Part shown: in pieces, positions 16,744 to 24,554 of the stretch
How the letters are laid out: each line of letters opens with the position of its first letter
How positions within the stretch are numbered: the first letter of the stretch is position 1
Assembly (NCBI RefSeq): GCF_018129065.1
Contig: NZ_JAAEDM010000031.1
Span: 1-48,231, forward strand
Origin: Neoroseomonas soli
GTDB taxonomy: Bacteria; Pseudomonadota; Alphaproteobacteria; Acetobacterales; Acetobacteraceae
Length of the DNA stretch: 48,231 nucleotides
Direction: 5' to 3'
Translations under genes and position numbers: made by a program
The notes under the pieces: generated by a model
Databases searched by the model: none
The model's input: only the letters and a program-made list of their open reading frames with translations
Told to the model about the DNA's origin: nothing

Positions 16744-17161
16744 TCTCTCTTTGCATCAATAAAATCAAAGCCTTAGGCGGTCATCCCACACAGGTTTCCG
16801 GCACAGGCCTGCCTGTCGTTGGCCGGTCCTAGGCCGCCTTCCCAGGCCGCCAAGAAGCTCTTCTCTGTTCGCCGAAGGGTCCGCGTCATCGGCTTGTCGG
16901 AGCGCATGAGCAGCTTGTTCAGGCTACTCTCGGAGATAAAGGTTATGGCGCTCGCCTTGGTTTTGGCGAACAGGGTGACACGCCGCCAGGACTGACAGCA
17001 GCGAGCGCGACGCGCAGCGCGGCGAGCGGATCGGCGATGGTCGGCACTGTCCGTTAGAAACCGGATGTATGCCGGCGCGTTTCAATCTCGCTGACTGCCT
17101 TTGACGAGCGCCGCACCTTCGCCCCGCAACGGGGTGTGCAGCTCGAGCGATGGAGGTTCCA
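16744..17161 (+). other. Gene-poor stretch after tRNA-Ser
   Basis: No confident gene. The first 40 bases are AT-rich compared with surroundings. On the minus strand a frame is open from about 17081 to the stop at 16773-16775 (about 102 codons), reading through FISESSLNKLLMRSDKPMTR, but it has no upstream ATG with a ribosome site and an Arg-rich, artefact-like N-terminus; it may be a gene remnant. I searched for a second copy of the tRNA 3' end, which would mark an integration site, and found none. Confidence 0.5.
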
Positions 17162-17527
17162 ATGTGCGTGAACTCCGTTGTCGCGTTTGCGCTGAGCCCG
17201 GACGGCCTGATTGCAGCCATCGAACTTCCAACCGACCCGACGCCATCCGTCATGCAGTTCGACGCGGCAGAGTTGGACGAGCTCATTACCTGCCTTGGCC
17301 GGCTCCGCGAGAGCATGAGCGATCGTGTGCCCGAACAGCTGGAGCCGGTCTTCCGGGCGCCGCGCGTGAGAACGACGCACTGGATCGCGAGCAGCACTGA
17401 TTCGGGGCCTGGACTATCCTTGCGCGATCCGGGTTTCGGCTGGCTGCACTTCCTCATCACGCCAGGCCAATGCCGGGACCTGGCGGCCAGCCTGCTGCAT
17501 GTCGCAGGCAAGACGTTGACCCAATAG
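17162..17527 (+). CDS. Hypothetical protein, 121 residues
   Basis: Family not recognised. No signal peptide or membrane helix. It begins CVNSVVAFALSPDGLIAAIE, looking like paired beta strands, has an acidic helix (AAELDELITCLGRLRESM, about 44-61) and ends GWLHFLITPGQCRDLAASLL. ATG 17162 is favoured by a perfect GGAGG 5 bp upstream; the frame also allows ATG 17150. The good ribosome-binding site and balanced composition argue it is real. It stands alone in the gene-poor stretch after tRNA-Ser, so it may be an acquired or relict gene. Confidence 0.6.
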   Translation: MCVNSVVAFALSPDGLIAAIELPTDPTPSVMQFDAAELDELITCLGRLRESMSDRVPEQLEPVFRAPRVRTTHWIASSTDSGPGLSLRDPGFGWLHFLITPGQCRDLAASLLHVAGKTLTQ

Positions 17528-17820
17528 CCCCGGAATGCCGTCGAGCGTCACCGCACGGCTCAAGCCTTTCTCGCGCTCTGCATTGCCGAAAGCTGCGCAT
17601 CGCCGCCATCACCCCCCCGACCTGATCCCGGGGGTCGCCCGCCCTCCCCACATGCATCGGGCGTGCATTCACCCCCCCCAGGCCCTCGAACCCTCCCGCG
17701 CGGGCCTCCCGCCATCGCCCGAACAGGCCCCAGCCCCGACGCGCGCGCGGCCCTCGCCCTCTGGCCTGATCTCCGCATCCTGGTCATCATTGTACGGAAA
17801 CAGTCCCGGGTGATCCGTCC
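17528..17820 (+). other. C-rich intergenic region before the hydroxy-acid dehydrogenase
   Basis: No gene seen. It contains strongly C-rich runs near 17610-17620 and 17673-17681. An ACCCCC/GGGGGT arm pair around 17610-17635 could end the upstream hypothetical gene. The segment ATGCA-N7-TGCAT lies at 17652-17668. The promoter of the downstream gene is presumably in the last 100 bp, but no clear -35/-10 pair is visible. Confidence 0.4.
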
Positions 17821-19065
17821 ATGAATGCCGAAGGCCCCGCGCAAACCCGCGCGCCCGCCGCCACGCAGGCCCTCTCCCAGAAGCGCGCCGCGCCGCCGGT
17901 GCCGCCGAACCTGCGCAACTTCCTCTCGCTGAATGACTTCGAGGTCGCGGCGGAGAAGCACCTGCCGAAGATGCTGCACGGCTACCTCGCCGGCGGGGTC
18001 GAGACCGACTGGTCGCTCGATGACAACCGCCGCGCCTTCGCCGAATGGGGCTTCATCCCGCGCGTGCTGGTCGATGCCCGCGCCCGCACCACGGCGACGA
18101 CGCTCTTCGGCAAGGAATATGCCGCCCCCTTTGGCATTCCGCCGATGGGTTCCTCGGCGCTGATGGCCTATCGCGGCGACCTGGTGCTGACCCAGGCGGC
18201 CCGCGCCAAGGGCATCCCGATGATCATGTCCGCCTCCTCGCTCATCAAGCTGGAGGAGATCGCCAAGGCCAATCCGGACGCCTGGTACCAGGCCTACCTG
18301 CCCGGTGACCCCACGCGCATCGAGCCGCTGGTGGACCGCGTCATCGCCGCGGGCTTCAAGACCTTCGTGCTCACGGTGGACGTGCAGGTGTCCTCGAATC
18401 GCGAGAACAACATCCGCAACGGCTACACCATCCCGCTGAAGCCGACCTTCAAGCTGTTCTGGCAGGGGGCGACGCATCCGGGCTGGGCGTTCGGCACCTG
18501 GTTCAGGACGCTGAAGAACTACGGCATGCCGTATTTCGAGAACATGGACGCCGGGCGCGGCCCGCCCATCCTCTCGCGGGAACTCGAACGCGCCTTCGGC
18601 GCGCGCGACGGCCTCTCCTGGCCGCACCTCGAACTCATCCGCAAGCGCTTCCCGGGCAAGGTGCTGATCAAGGGCGTCCTGCACCCCGACGACGTCGTGC
18701 GCGCGAAGGAGATCGGCGTGGACGGCTTCATGGTTTCCAACCATGGCGGCCGGCAGCTCGACGGCGCCGTGTCGGGCCTGCGCATGTTGCCGGAGATCGT
18801 GAAGGTCGCCGGCGGCCTGCCGGTGATCTACGACGGCGGCATCCGGCGCGGGACCGACGTGCTGAAGGCCTACGCCCTCGGCGCGGCCTTCGTCTTCGTC
18901 GGCCGGCCGATGCTCTCGGCGGCCGTGGTACGCGGCCAGGCGGGCGTCGAGCGCGCGATCGACCTGTTGCAGGAGGAGATCCATCGCGACCTCGCGCTGA
19001 TCGGCGCGAACTCGATGGCGGAACTCGGGCCGGAGTTTCTGCGGCGCGTTCCGCAGTCGGCCTGA
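17821..19065 (+). CDS. FMN-dependent alpha-hydroxy-acid dehydrogenase
   Basis: 414-residue TIM-barrel flavoenzyme of the L-lactate dehydrogenase/glycolate oxidase family, which oxidises (S)-2-hydroxy acids to keto acids. The active-site signature SNHGGRQLDG spans 306-315 with catalytic H308; YDGGIRRGTDVLKAYALGA and VGRPML bind FMN phosphate, and LKNF-like NLRNFLSLNDFEVAAEKHLP opens the core. Whether it passes electrons to quinone or oxygen, and the true substrate, cannot be read; lldD is the closest generic name. The first 30 residues are a non-conserved extension. The GT87 gene follows 18 bp later. Confidence 0.92.
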   Translation: MNAEGPAQTRAPAATQALSQKRAAPPVPPNLRNFLSLNDFEVAAEKHLPKMLHGYLAGGVETDWSLDDNRRAFAEWGFIPRVLVDARARTTATTLFGKEYAAPFGIPPMGSSALMAYRGDLVLTQAARAKGIPMIMSASSLIKLEEIAKANPDAWYQAYLPGDPTRIEPLVDRVIAAGFKTFVLTVDVQVSSNRENNIRNGYTIPLKPTFKLFWQGATHPGWAFGTWFRTLKNYGMPYFENMDAGRGPPILSRELERAFGARDGLSWPHLELIRKRFPGKVLIKGVLHPDDVVRAKEIGVDGFMVSNHGGRQLDGAVSGLRMLPEIVKVAGGLPVIYDGGIRRGTDVLKAYALGAAFVFVGRPMLSAAVVRGQAGVERAIDLLQEEIHRDLALIGANSMAELGPEFLRRVPQSA

Positions 19066-19083
19066 CGCTGAGGGGAGCGGCGA

Positions 19084-20283
19084 ATGGCCGAGGCCGCCAG
19101 GGCGGCGCCCCTGAGTTGGATCCGTGACGGGCACTGGCTGACCGGCACACGGGCCGCTCTCTACGGGGCGGTTCTCGCCTTGGTGCCAGGCTTCTATCTC
19201 GCCGTTGCGCTTCAGCGGATGGCGGGTGAGGCGGGCCGCACGCCTGGAACGATCGACTTTTCAGCGTTCTACGCGGCCTCGTCGCTTGCGCTGTCGGGGA
19301 CGCCAGCCGTGGCCTGGGACCGCGCGCTGCATGCCGCGGCGCACGGCACCTCCGTGGCTGGCGGCTATTTTCCGTTCCTCTATCCGCCCACCTTCCTGTT
19401 GCTCTGCCTGCCGCTCGCGCTCCTTCCCTTCGCGCTGAGTTTCTTCGCCTGGATCGGTACGACCTGGGCCGCCTGCGTCGCGGCACTGTCCGCGTATCGG
19501 GCAGCACCATGGCCGGCGATCGCTCTCATCTGCACGTTCGCACCGGTCGCGGTGCAGAACGTGGCGAACGGGCAGAATGGTTTCCTCACGACGGCGCTTT
19601 TCGCCGCCGCCGGCGTCACCCTGGATCGGCGCCCGGCCCTGGCCGGTGCGATCCTCGCGGTGCTGTCCTTCAAGCCGCAACTCGGATTGCTGGTGCTGCC
19701 GGCGCTTCTTTCCGCGCGACGCTGGCGCGTGCTCGGACTGGGGACCGTGGCGGGGGCGCTGCTGGTTATCGCCTCCGTGGCCGCCTTCGGGACCGAACCA
19801 TGGCGGGCCTTCCTGGCGGGCATGCCAACAGCGACGCATGCGCTCGACACCGGCCAGGTTCCCATGTGGCAGTTCCAGAGCGTGTTCGGGTTTCTCCGCA
19901 CCCTGGGCGTCGACCGGGGCCTTGCCTACGTCGTGCAGGGCGTTGTCACCCTTGCTGCCGTCCTCCTTGTCGCGGCGGTGGCGCGGCGCCGCCCGGGCGG
20001 CAGGGCGGAGATCGCCGCGATGGCGGCCGGTGCGCCCTTGGCGACGCCCTACATCTTCGCCTACGACCTCACGCTGTTGCTGCTGCCGGTGGTCTGGCTG
20101 TGGTCCGAGGCGCGGCGCGCCGGCTTCCTGCCATGGGAAAAGACCGGTCTGGTCTTCGGTGTCGCCACCCCCGCGGCTTCGATAGGCCTCGGCCTCGCTT
20201 ACGGCGTCTCGATCGGGCCTGTCGCGGCGCTGATCGTCCTTGCGCTTGTGATCCGGCGGATCAATCGCCTTTCCCCGCGGTAG
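19084..20283 (+). CDS. GT87 (DUF2029) family membrane glycosyltransferase-like protein
   Basis: 399 residues with about ten hydrophobic helices. An early acidic residue in TIDFSAFYAASSLAL follows the first helix, as in GT-C fold polyprenyl-phosphate-sugar transferases; YPPTFLLLCLPLALLP, NVANGQNGFLTTALF and SFKPQLGLLVLPAL are family-typical. Family members include actinobacterial mannosyltransferases, but the donor, acceptor and product here are unknown. ATG 19084 has GAGGGGAG upstream. It is 18 bp downstream of the dehydrogenase and so co-transcribed, though no functional tie is obvious. Convergent with the cytochrome gene. Confidence 0.85.
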   Translation: MAEAARAAPLSWIRDGHWLTGTRAALYGAVLALVPGFYLAVALQRMAGEAGRTPGTIDFSAFYAASSLALSGTPAVAWDRALHAAAHGTSVAGGYFPFLYPPTFLLLCLPLALLPFALSFFAWIGTTWAACVAALSAYRAAPWPAIALICTFAPVAVQNVANGQNGFLTTALFAAAGVTLDRRPALAGAILAVLSFKPQLGLLVLPALLSARRWRVLGLGTVAGALLVIASVAAFGTEPWRAFLAGMPTATHALDTGQVPMWQFQSVFGFLRTLGVDRGLAYVVQGVVTLAAVLLVAAVARRRPGGRAEIAAMAAGAPLATPYIFAYDLTLLLLPVVWLWSEARRAGFLPWEKTGLVFGVATPAASIGLGLAYGVSIGPVAALIVLALVIRRINRLSPR

Positions 20284-20355
20284 ACGCCTCCGCGTCGGCC
20301 CCAGCCGCGCCGTTCGTCATAGGCCTTCGGCGTCGAAGGACATCGGCAGCGCTGC

Positions 20356-20374
20356 CGGGGAGAAATCCTCCCCG
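20356..20374 (+). terminator. Hairpin after GT87 gene
   Basis: CGGGGAG (20356-20362) pairs perfectly with CTCCCCG (20368-20374) across AAATC, about 75 bp after the GT87 stop. No T-tract on either strand. Probably part of the termination zone between convergent genes. Confidence 0.4.
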
Positions 20375-20413
20375 ACACATCCCGCACCGTGCCGAACACC
20401 TCGCAGGACGGGT

Positions 20414-20444
20414 CATCGGGCGACCGCCCTCCGGTCGCCTGATG
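20414..20444. terminator. Strong hairpin between convergent GT87 and cytochrome genes
   Basis: CATCGGGCGACC (20414-20425) pairs with GGTCGCCTGATG (20433-20444) across 7 nt: 12 bp with one G-T pair. It lies between convergent genes and could act on both strands. A second stem, GCGGGCGG/CCGCCCGC (20473-20480/20492-20499), sits 8 bp after the cytochrome stop. Confidence 0.5.
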
Positions 20445-20506
20445 CATACGGCACTTCTGTCCGCATGGCAGAGCGGGCGGCGGCCTGGGCACCGCCCGCG
20501 CGCGGA

Positions 20507-20893
20507 TCACTTCTGCGCGGCGAGATACGCCATCAGGTCGTTGAGCTGCGTCTCGTTGCGCAGGCCCGGGAAGGACATGCTGCCCGTCGGCACGACCGCC
20601 TTCGGGTTCTGGATGTACGCGCGCAGCCGGTCCTCGTTCCACACCAGCCCGCCGGTGGCGAGTTCGCGCAGGTTGGAGGAGTAGCGGAAGCCATCGACCG
20701 AGCCGGCGCGGCGGCCGACGATGCCCCAGAGGTTCGGCCCGACGCCCGGGCGCCCGCCTTCGTTGATCGTGTGGCACGCGCGGCACTGGTTGAACACGCG
20801 CTGGCCCGCCGCGGCATCACCCGCCTCAGCGAAGGCCGCCACCGGCAGCGAGGACGCGGCAGCCACCACCATCGTCAGCATCAGTCGTCGCAT
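20507..20893 (-). CDS. Periplasmic class I cytochrome c
   Basis: 128-residue precursor. Sec signal peptide ending near AFA (residue 23), then a c2/c550-type fold with heme motif CRACH (37-41), GVGPNLWGIVGRRAG loop, and axial Met 106 in PTGSMSFPG. The C-terminal LNDLMAYLAAQK helix is canonical. It should carry electrons in the periplasm, for example to a terminal oxidase or from a dehydrogenase; the partner cannot be read. ATG 20893 was chosen as the signal peptide start; the longer frame from 21286 is rejected. It is divergent from hemA, sharing a 394-bp control region. Confidence 0.95.
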   Translation of the reverse strand: MRRLMLTMVVAAASSLPVAAFAEAGDAAAGQRVFNQCRACHTINEGGRPGVGPNLWGIVGRRAGSVDGFRYSSNLRELATGGLVWNEDRLRAYIQNPKAVVPTGSMSFPGLRNETQLNDLMAYLAAQK

Positions 20894-21054
20894 GCGATTT
20901 CTCTCCAACCATATTCCGCAGGCCCGGTGATGATGCCGTGGGCACGGCGTTGCAAGGCCCTGGGGAACATGCCTTCGCAAATAATCCGGATTGGCACCCC
21001 CGCAGGTCGGGGGAGTGTCGCGCGGCGTTCCTCCGATCGCGCAACGAGTTTCAG

Positions 21055-21078
21055 CCAAGGCAGATTTGCATGCCTTGG
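21055..21078. promoter_or_regulatory. Operator-like palindrome upstream of cytochrome c and hemA
   Basis: CCAAGGCA and TGCCTTGG form a perfect 8-bp inverted repeat with an 8-bp AT-richer spacer. The 16-bp centre-to-centre geometry suits a dimeric regulator. It is 161 bp from the cytochrome start and 209 bp from hemA. The regulator is unknown. Confidence 0.4.
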
Positions 21079-21176
21079 CGCGGCGGGCGGCGCTTGCATG
21101 CCCTGACTGCCCTGGGGCAAGGAGGCGCCTTGTCGTCGAGCGCGCGCGAAGGTGGCGCTGCGCGGCTGATCGCAGC

Positions 21177-21190
21177 ATGACACAAATCAA
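21177..21190 (+). promoter_or_regulatory. Candidate FNR/FixK-type binding site upstream of hemA
   Basis: ATGAC-ACAA-ATCAA matches the Crp/Fnr-family consensus TTGAT-N4-ATCAA at eight of ten half-site positions, with a perfect right half. It is centred about 104 bp upstream of the hemA ATG. FNR/FixK control of hemA is known in other alphaproteobacteria, which supports the call, but this site is only a sequence match. Confidence 0.45.
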
Positions 21191-21287
21191 GGACCAGGGG
21201 GTCAAGCCTCTGATCTGATACGATACTGCGTCCTGTAGCGACGCTTGCCCGCCCAGCCTGGCGGACCCGAGGACCCGGGAGCCCACG

Positions 21288-22499
21288 ATGGACTACGAGG
21301 ATTATTTCCGCGCCCAGATCGACACCCTCCGCCGCGAGGGACGCTACAGGATCTTCGCCGACATCGAGCGCCAGGCCGGCCACTACCCGCGCGCCATCCG
21401 CCACGATGCGGGCGCGACGCGCGACGTGACCGTCTGGTGCTCCAACGACTACCTCGGCATGGGCCAGCACCCGAAGGTGCTCGCCGCGATGCACGAGGCG
21501 CTGGACCGCTACGGCGCGGGTGCTGGCGGCACGCGCAACATCTCCGGCACCAACCACGAGCACGTGCTGCTGGAACGCGACCTCGCCGAGCTGCACGGCA
21601 AGGATGCCGCGCTGCTGTTCAATTCCGGCTACATGTCGAACTGGGCGGCGCTCTCCACGCTCGCCTCCCGCATGCCGGGCTGCGTGATCGTCTCCGACGA
21701 GATGAACCACGCCTCCATGATCGAGGGCATGCGCCATTCGCGCGCCGAGCGGCGCGTGTTCCGCCACAACGACGTCGCCGACCTGCGCCGTCTGCTGGCG
21801 GAACTCGATCCGAAGGCGCCGAAGCTGGTGGCCTTCGAGAGCGTCTATTCCATGGATGGCGACATCGCGCCTATCGCGGACATCTGCGATGTGGCGGATG
21901 AGTTCCGCGCCATGACCTATTGCGACGAGGTGCATGGCGTCGGCCTCTATGGCGCGACGGGCGGCGGCGTGACGGAGCGCGATGGCGTGGCGCACCGGCT
22001 GACGGTGATCCAGGGCACGCTCGCCAAGGCCTTCGGCGTGATCGGCGGCTATATCGCCGGCTCGGCGGCGATGTGCGACTTCGTGCGGTCCTATGCCTCG
22101 GGGTTCATATTCTCCACCGCGCTGCCGCCGGCGGTCGCGGCCGGCGCCCGCGCGGCGATCGCGCACCTGCGCGACAGCGGCATGGAGCGCGACCGCCTGC
22201 ACGAGCGCGCCCGGACCCTGCGCAGGCGGCTCGATGCCGCCGGCGTGCCGCATCTGCCGAACCCGAGCCACATCGTGCCGGTGATGGTTTGCGACCCGGT
22301 CGTGTGCAAGACGATCAGCGACATCCTCCTCGACGAGCACGGCATCTACGTGCAGCCGATCAACTACCCCACGGTGACGCGCGGGACGGAGCGGCTGCGC
22401 ATCACGCCGTCCCCGGTCCACACGGACGCCGATATGGACCGGCTGGTGTCGGCGCTCGAGGATGTCTGGGCGCGCTTCAGCCTGAAGCGCGCCGCCTGA
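21288..22499 (+). CDS. hemA: 5-aminolevulinate synthase
   Basis: Condenses glycine with succinyl-CoA to give 5-aminolevulinate, the first step of the C4 heme pathway found in alphaproteobacteria. 403 residues, normal length. PLP-binding Lys is K247 in [48 protein letters not shown] and the C-terminal [12 protein letters not shown] are all ALAS signatures. The close relatives KBL and AONS (glycine C-acetyltransferase, 8-amino-7-oxononanoate synthase) lack this combination. It is followed 7 bp after the stop by a strong terminator, so it is likely monocistronic, and it may be oxygen-regulated. Confidence 0.97.
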   Translation: MDYEDYFRAQIDTLRREGRYRIFADIERQAGHYPRAIRHDAGATRDVTVWCSNDYLGMGQHPKVLAAMHEALDRYGAGAGGTRNISGTNHEHVLLERDLAELHGKDAALLFNSGYMSNWAALSTLASRMPGCVIVSDEMNHASMIEGMRHSRAERRVFRHNDVADLRRLLAELDPKAPKLVAFESVYSMDGDIAPIADICDVADEFRAMTYCDEVHGVGLYGATGGGVTERDGVAHRLTVIQGTLAKAFGVIGGYIAGSAAMCDFVRSYASGFIFSTALPPAVAAGARAAIAHLRDSGMERDRLHERARTLRRRLDAAGVPHLPNPSHIVPVMVCDPVVCKTISDILLDEHGIYVQPINYPTVTRGTERLRITPSPVHTDADMDRLVSALEDVWARFSLKRAA

Positions 22500-22506
22500 C
22501 CGTCAT

Positions 22507-22532
22507 CCCAGCCCTGCAAGGGCTGGGTCTTT
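22507..22532 (+). terminator. Intrinsic terminator of hemA
   Basis: CCCAGCCCT (22507-22515) pairs perfectly with AGGGCTGGG (22519-22527) across a 3-nt loop, followed by TCTTT. It starts 7 bp after the hemA stop. Best intrinsic terminator in this half of the window. Confidence 0.85.
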
Positions 22533-22635
22533 GGCGGGCGGTCGGGCGCGTAGCGCTGGTGAGGTCGCCGCACGCGCAGGCAACTGGCCGACGCCTGATG
22601 CGCAAACGCCCATCGCCTCCCGCACCAGGGCGAAT

Positions 22636-22754
22636 CCCGATCAGGCGGAAGTTCCCGATCGGTTCAGGCGGAAGTTCCCGATCGGTTAAGGATACCGAGA
22701 GAACAAGCGACCGAAGCGGTTGCCGTCTGCCGGCGCGAACGGAAGCCGCTCGAG
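22636..22754. repeat. Degenerate intergenic repeat with a 23-bp tandem duplication
   Basis: Begins CCCGATCAGG and ends GCGAACGGAAGCCGCTC, both shared with the intact element at 25388-25495, so it looks like a decayed relative. It contains two exact head-to-tail copies of a 23-bp unit at 22642-22664 and 22665-22687 (unit starts CAGGCGGAAGTT). The right half folds as AGCGGTTGCCGT against ACGGAAGCCGCT with two mismatches. It ends 3 bp before the GMC oxidoreductase stop, mirroring the other element's placement at a gene end. Confidence 0.7.
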
Positions 22755-22757
22755 GCG

Positions 22758-24395
22758 TCACGCGGCCGCCGAGAGAGGAGGCCGGCCCCGGATGAAGTCC
22801 GACGCCCTCTCCGCGATCATCATCGTGGTCGCGTAGGTATTGGCGGACGGCATCGACGGCATGATGGAGGCGTCCACCACGCGCAGCCCCTCCAGCCCGT
22901 GAACCTGCAGACGGTCGTTGACCACCGAGGTCCTGTCCTCGGCCGGGCCCATGCGGCAGGTGCCGATGAGGTGGTAGGTCGTCGAGCCGTTCTTGTAGGC
23001 GAAGTCCAGCAACTCGTCGTCGCGTTCGATGTTCACGCCGGGCAGCACTTCCTTGTCGAGGTACTGCGCGAGTTGCGGCATGTGGAGCAGCCTGCGGATC
23101 AGGCGGATGCCGCCGAGATGGACGCGACGGTCCATCTCGTCCGCGAGGTAGTTCGGCTGGATTTCCGGATCCTCGAAGACGTCGGTGCTCTTCGCCCGCA
23201 CCCAGCCGAGGCTTTCCGGCCGGTGCTGCCAGGCGCCGGCGGTGCAGCCGGGATAGTCGTCCAGCACGTAGACCTTGCCCTCGGCATAGGAGCCGGGGGT
23301 GAAGACGCCCTGCAGGTCGGGCTCGTCCAGTCCCTCGAAGGACTTCCAGAAGATATGCACGTGGGAGGGGGCGGTCGCGAGGATGGACGGCTTGCCGCTC
23401 GCCCAGCGCGCCACCTGCTTCACCAGGCCGAAGCCGCGGGCGAGTTCGTTCAGCGTCTCGACCCCCGGCTTGGCGCGCATCACGAGGCGGGAGGCGTAGT
23501 GGTCGCGGAAACTCTCGCCGACCGGCAGTTCGTGGAACACCGGCACGCCGATGCGCGCCAGCGTCGAGGCCGGCCCGACGCCGGAGACCTGGAGCAATCG
23601 CGCCGTGTTCACCGTGCCGGAGGAAAGGATGACCTCCTTCCGTGCGCGCACCTCGACGGGCATGCCGTTGCGGGCTGTGACGTAGCGGATGCCGACGGCG
23701 CGCCTGCCCTCGAATATGATCCCGCAGGCGCGGGCATTGGTGCGGACCTCGAGCTCCTTCCGCGCCATCGCCGGCTTGAGGAAGGCGCGCGCAGCGGAGA
23801 CGCGCCAGCCCTTCTGGATGCCGCGCTGGAAGTAGCCGACGCCGGCCTGCTCACCGCTGTTGTAGTCCCGGTTGCGCGGCAGGCCCGCCGCCACGCAGCC
23901 TTCCATGAAGGCTTCCGAGAGCGGGTGGATCCAGTCCATGTCCGTGACGGGCAGCGAACCCTGCTTTCCGCGCCGATCGTCGCGGCCGAAGCCGATGCGC
24001 TTTTCGGTGCGCATGTAGTAGGGCAGGCAATCCTCGTAGCCCCAGCCGCGGTTGCCGCGCTGTGCCCAGGAATTCAGGTCGCCCGGCTGGCCACGGTTGT
24101 AGATCATGCCGTTGACGGAGGACGAACCCCCCAGCGTCCGCCCCTGCGTGGTGGCGATGGCGCGGCCGCCGGTGCGCTCGGTCGGCGCGGTCTTGAACTG
24201 CCAGGTGACCGAGGGGTCCACCAGCGTCTTGATGAAGCCCGCCGGGATGTGGATCCAGGGATTGCGGTCCGTGGGGCCCGCCTCCAGCACGCAGACGGTT
24301 ACCCCCGGGTCTTCCGTCAGCCGCGCGGCGAGGATCGAGCCGGCAGCGCCGGCGCCGACGATGACGTAGTCGAAGGTGTCGGGCGTGCTGGCCAT
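22758..24395 (-). CDS. GMC family FAD-dependent oxidoreductase
   Basis: 545-residue flavoenzyme of the glucose-methanol-choline family (choline dehydrogenase/alcohol dehydrogenase type). FAD dinucleotide fold VGAGAAGSILAARL (13-26) followed by VCVLEAGP, the GRTLGGSSSVNGMIYNRG signature near 87-104, and the second signature SSGTVNTARLLQVSGVGP. The catalytic region HLIGTCRMG and SANTYATTMMIAERASD at the end supply His and Asn. Substrate is unknown; BetA-like choline or an alkyl alcohol are equally possible. The gene is divergent from an alpha/beta hydrolase (159-bp gap) and isolated from other minus-strand genes. Confidence 0.93.
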   Translation of the reverse strand: MASTPDTFDYVIVGAGAAGSILAARLTEDPGVTVCVLEAGPTDRNPWIHIPAGFIKTLVDPSVTWQFKTAPTERTGGRAIATTQGRTLGGSSSVNGMIYNRGQPGDLNSWAQRGNRGWGYEDCLPYYMRTEKRIGFGRDDRRGKQGSLPVTDMDWIHPLSEAFMEGCVAAGLPRNRDYNSGEQAGVGYFQRGIQKGWRVSAARAFLKPAMARKELEVRTNARACGIIFEGRRAVGIRYVTARNGMPVEVRARKEVILSSGTVNTARLLQVSGVGPASTLARIGVPVFHELPVGESFRDHYASRLVMRAKPGVETLNELARGFGLVKQVARWASGKPSILATAPSHVHIFWKSFEGLDEPDLQGVFTPGSYAEGKVYVLDDYPGCTAGAWQHRPESLGWVRAKSTDVFEDPEIQPNYLADEMDRRVHLGGIRLIRRLLHMPQLAQYLDKEVLPGVNIERDDELLDFAYKNGSTTYHLIGTCRMGPAEDRTSVVNDRLQVHGLEGLRVVDASIMPSMPSANTYATTMMIAERASDFIRGRPPLSAAA

Positions 24396-24554
24396 CTGGG
24401 CGGGACTCTCCCTGGGGCGTGATGCGCCAACCTAGGCGCGCGCGGGCCTTCCCGCCAGACGGCGACAGTGCGGGCCTCGTGCGGCATGCTTGGCTTCCTG
24501 ACAGTGAAGCCGGAGGAACCGCATGTCGCAATCGGCCGTGATGGAGAACCTGGC

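Larger units (their letters stand above)
20894..21287. promoter_or_regulatory. Divergent control region between cytochrome c and hemA
   Basis: 394 bp without a gene. It contains a CCCCCG/CGGGGG stem near 20997-21013, an 8-bp palindrome at 21055-21078 and an FNR/FixK-like site at 21177-21190, both listed separately. AT-rich patches (AAATAATCC near 20980; CTGATACGATACT near 21215-21227) may hold the promoters for the two divergent genes, but I cannot fix the -35/-10 pairs. Confidence 0.5.

Noticed and set aside
16651-17530. Integration of a mobile element at tRNA-Ser
   Set aside because: No integrase, no direct repeat of the tRNA 3' end in the window; left only as a weak possibility.
17600-17690. 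C-rich runs as a possible G-quadruplex or regulatory tract
   Set aside because: Runs are irregular, and GC-rich composition alone can explain them.
17560-19134. 524-codon minus-strand frame opposite the hydroxy-acid dehydrogenase
   Set aside because: GC shadow; the plus-strand gene has the SNHGGRQLDG active site.
22899-24422. 507-codon plus-strand frame opposite the GMC oxidoreductase
   Set aside because: No motifs; the minus frame has FAD and GMC signatures.
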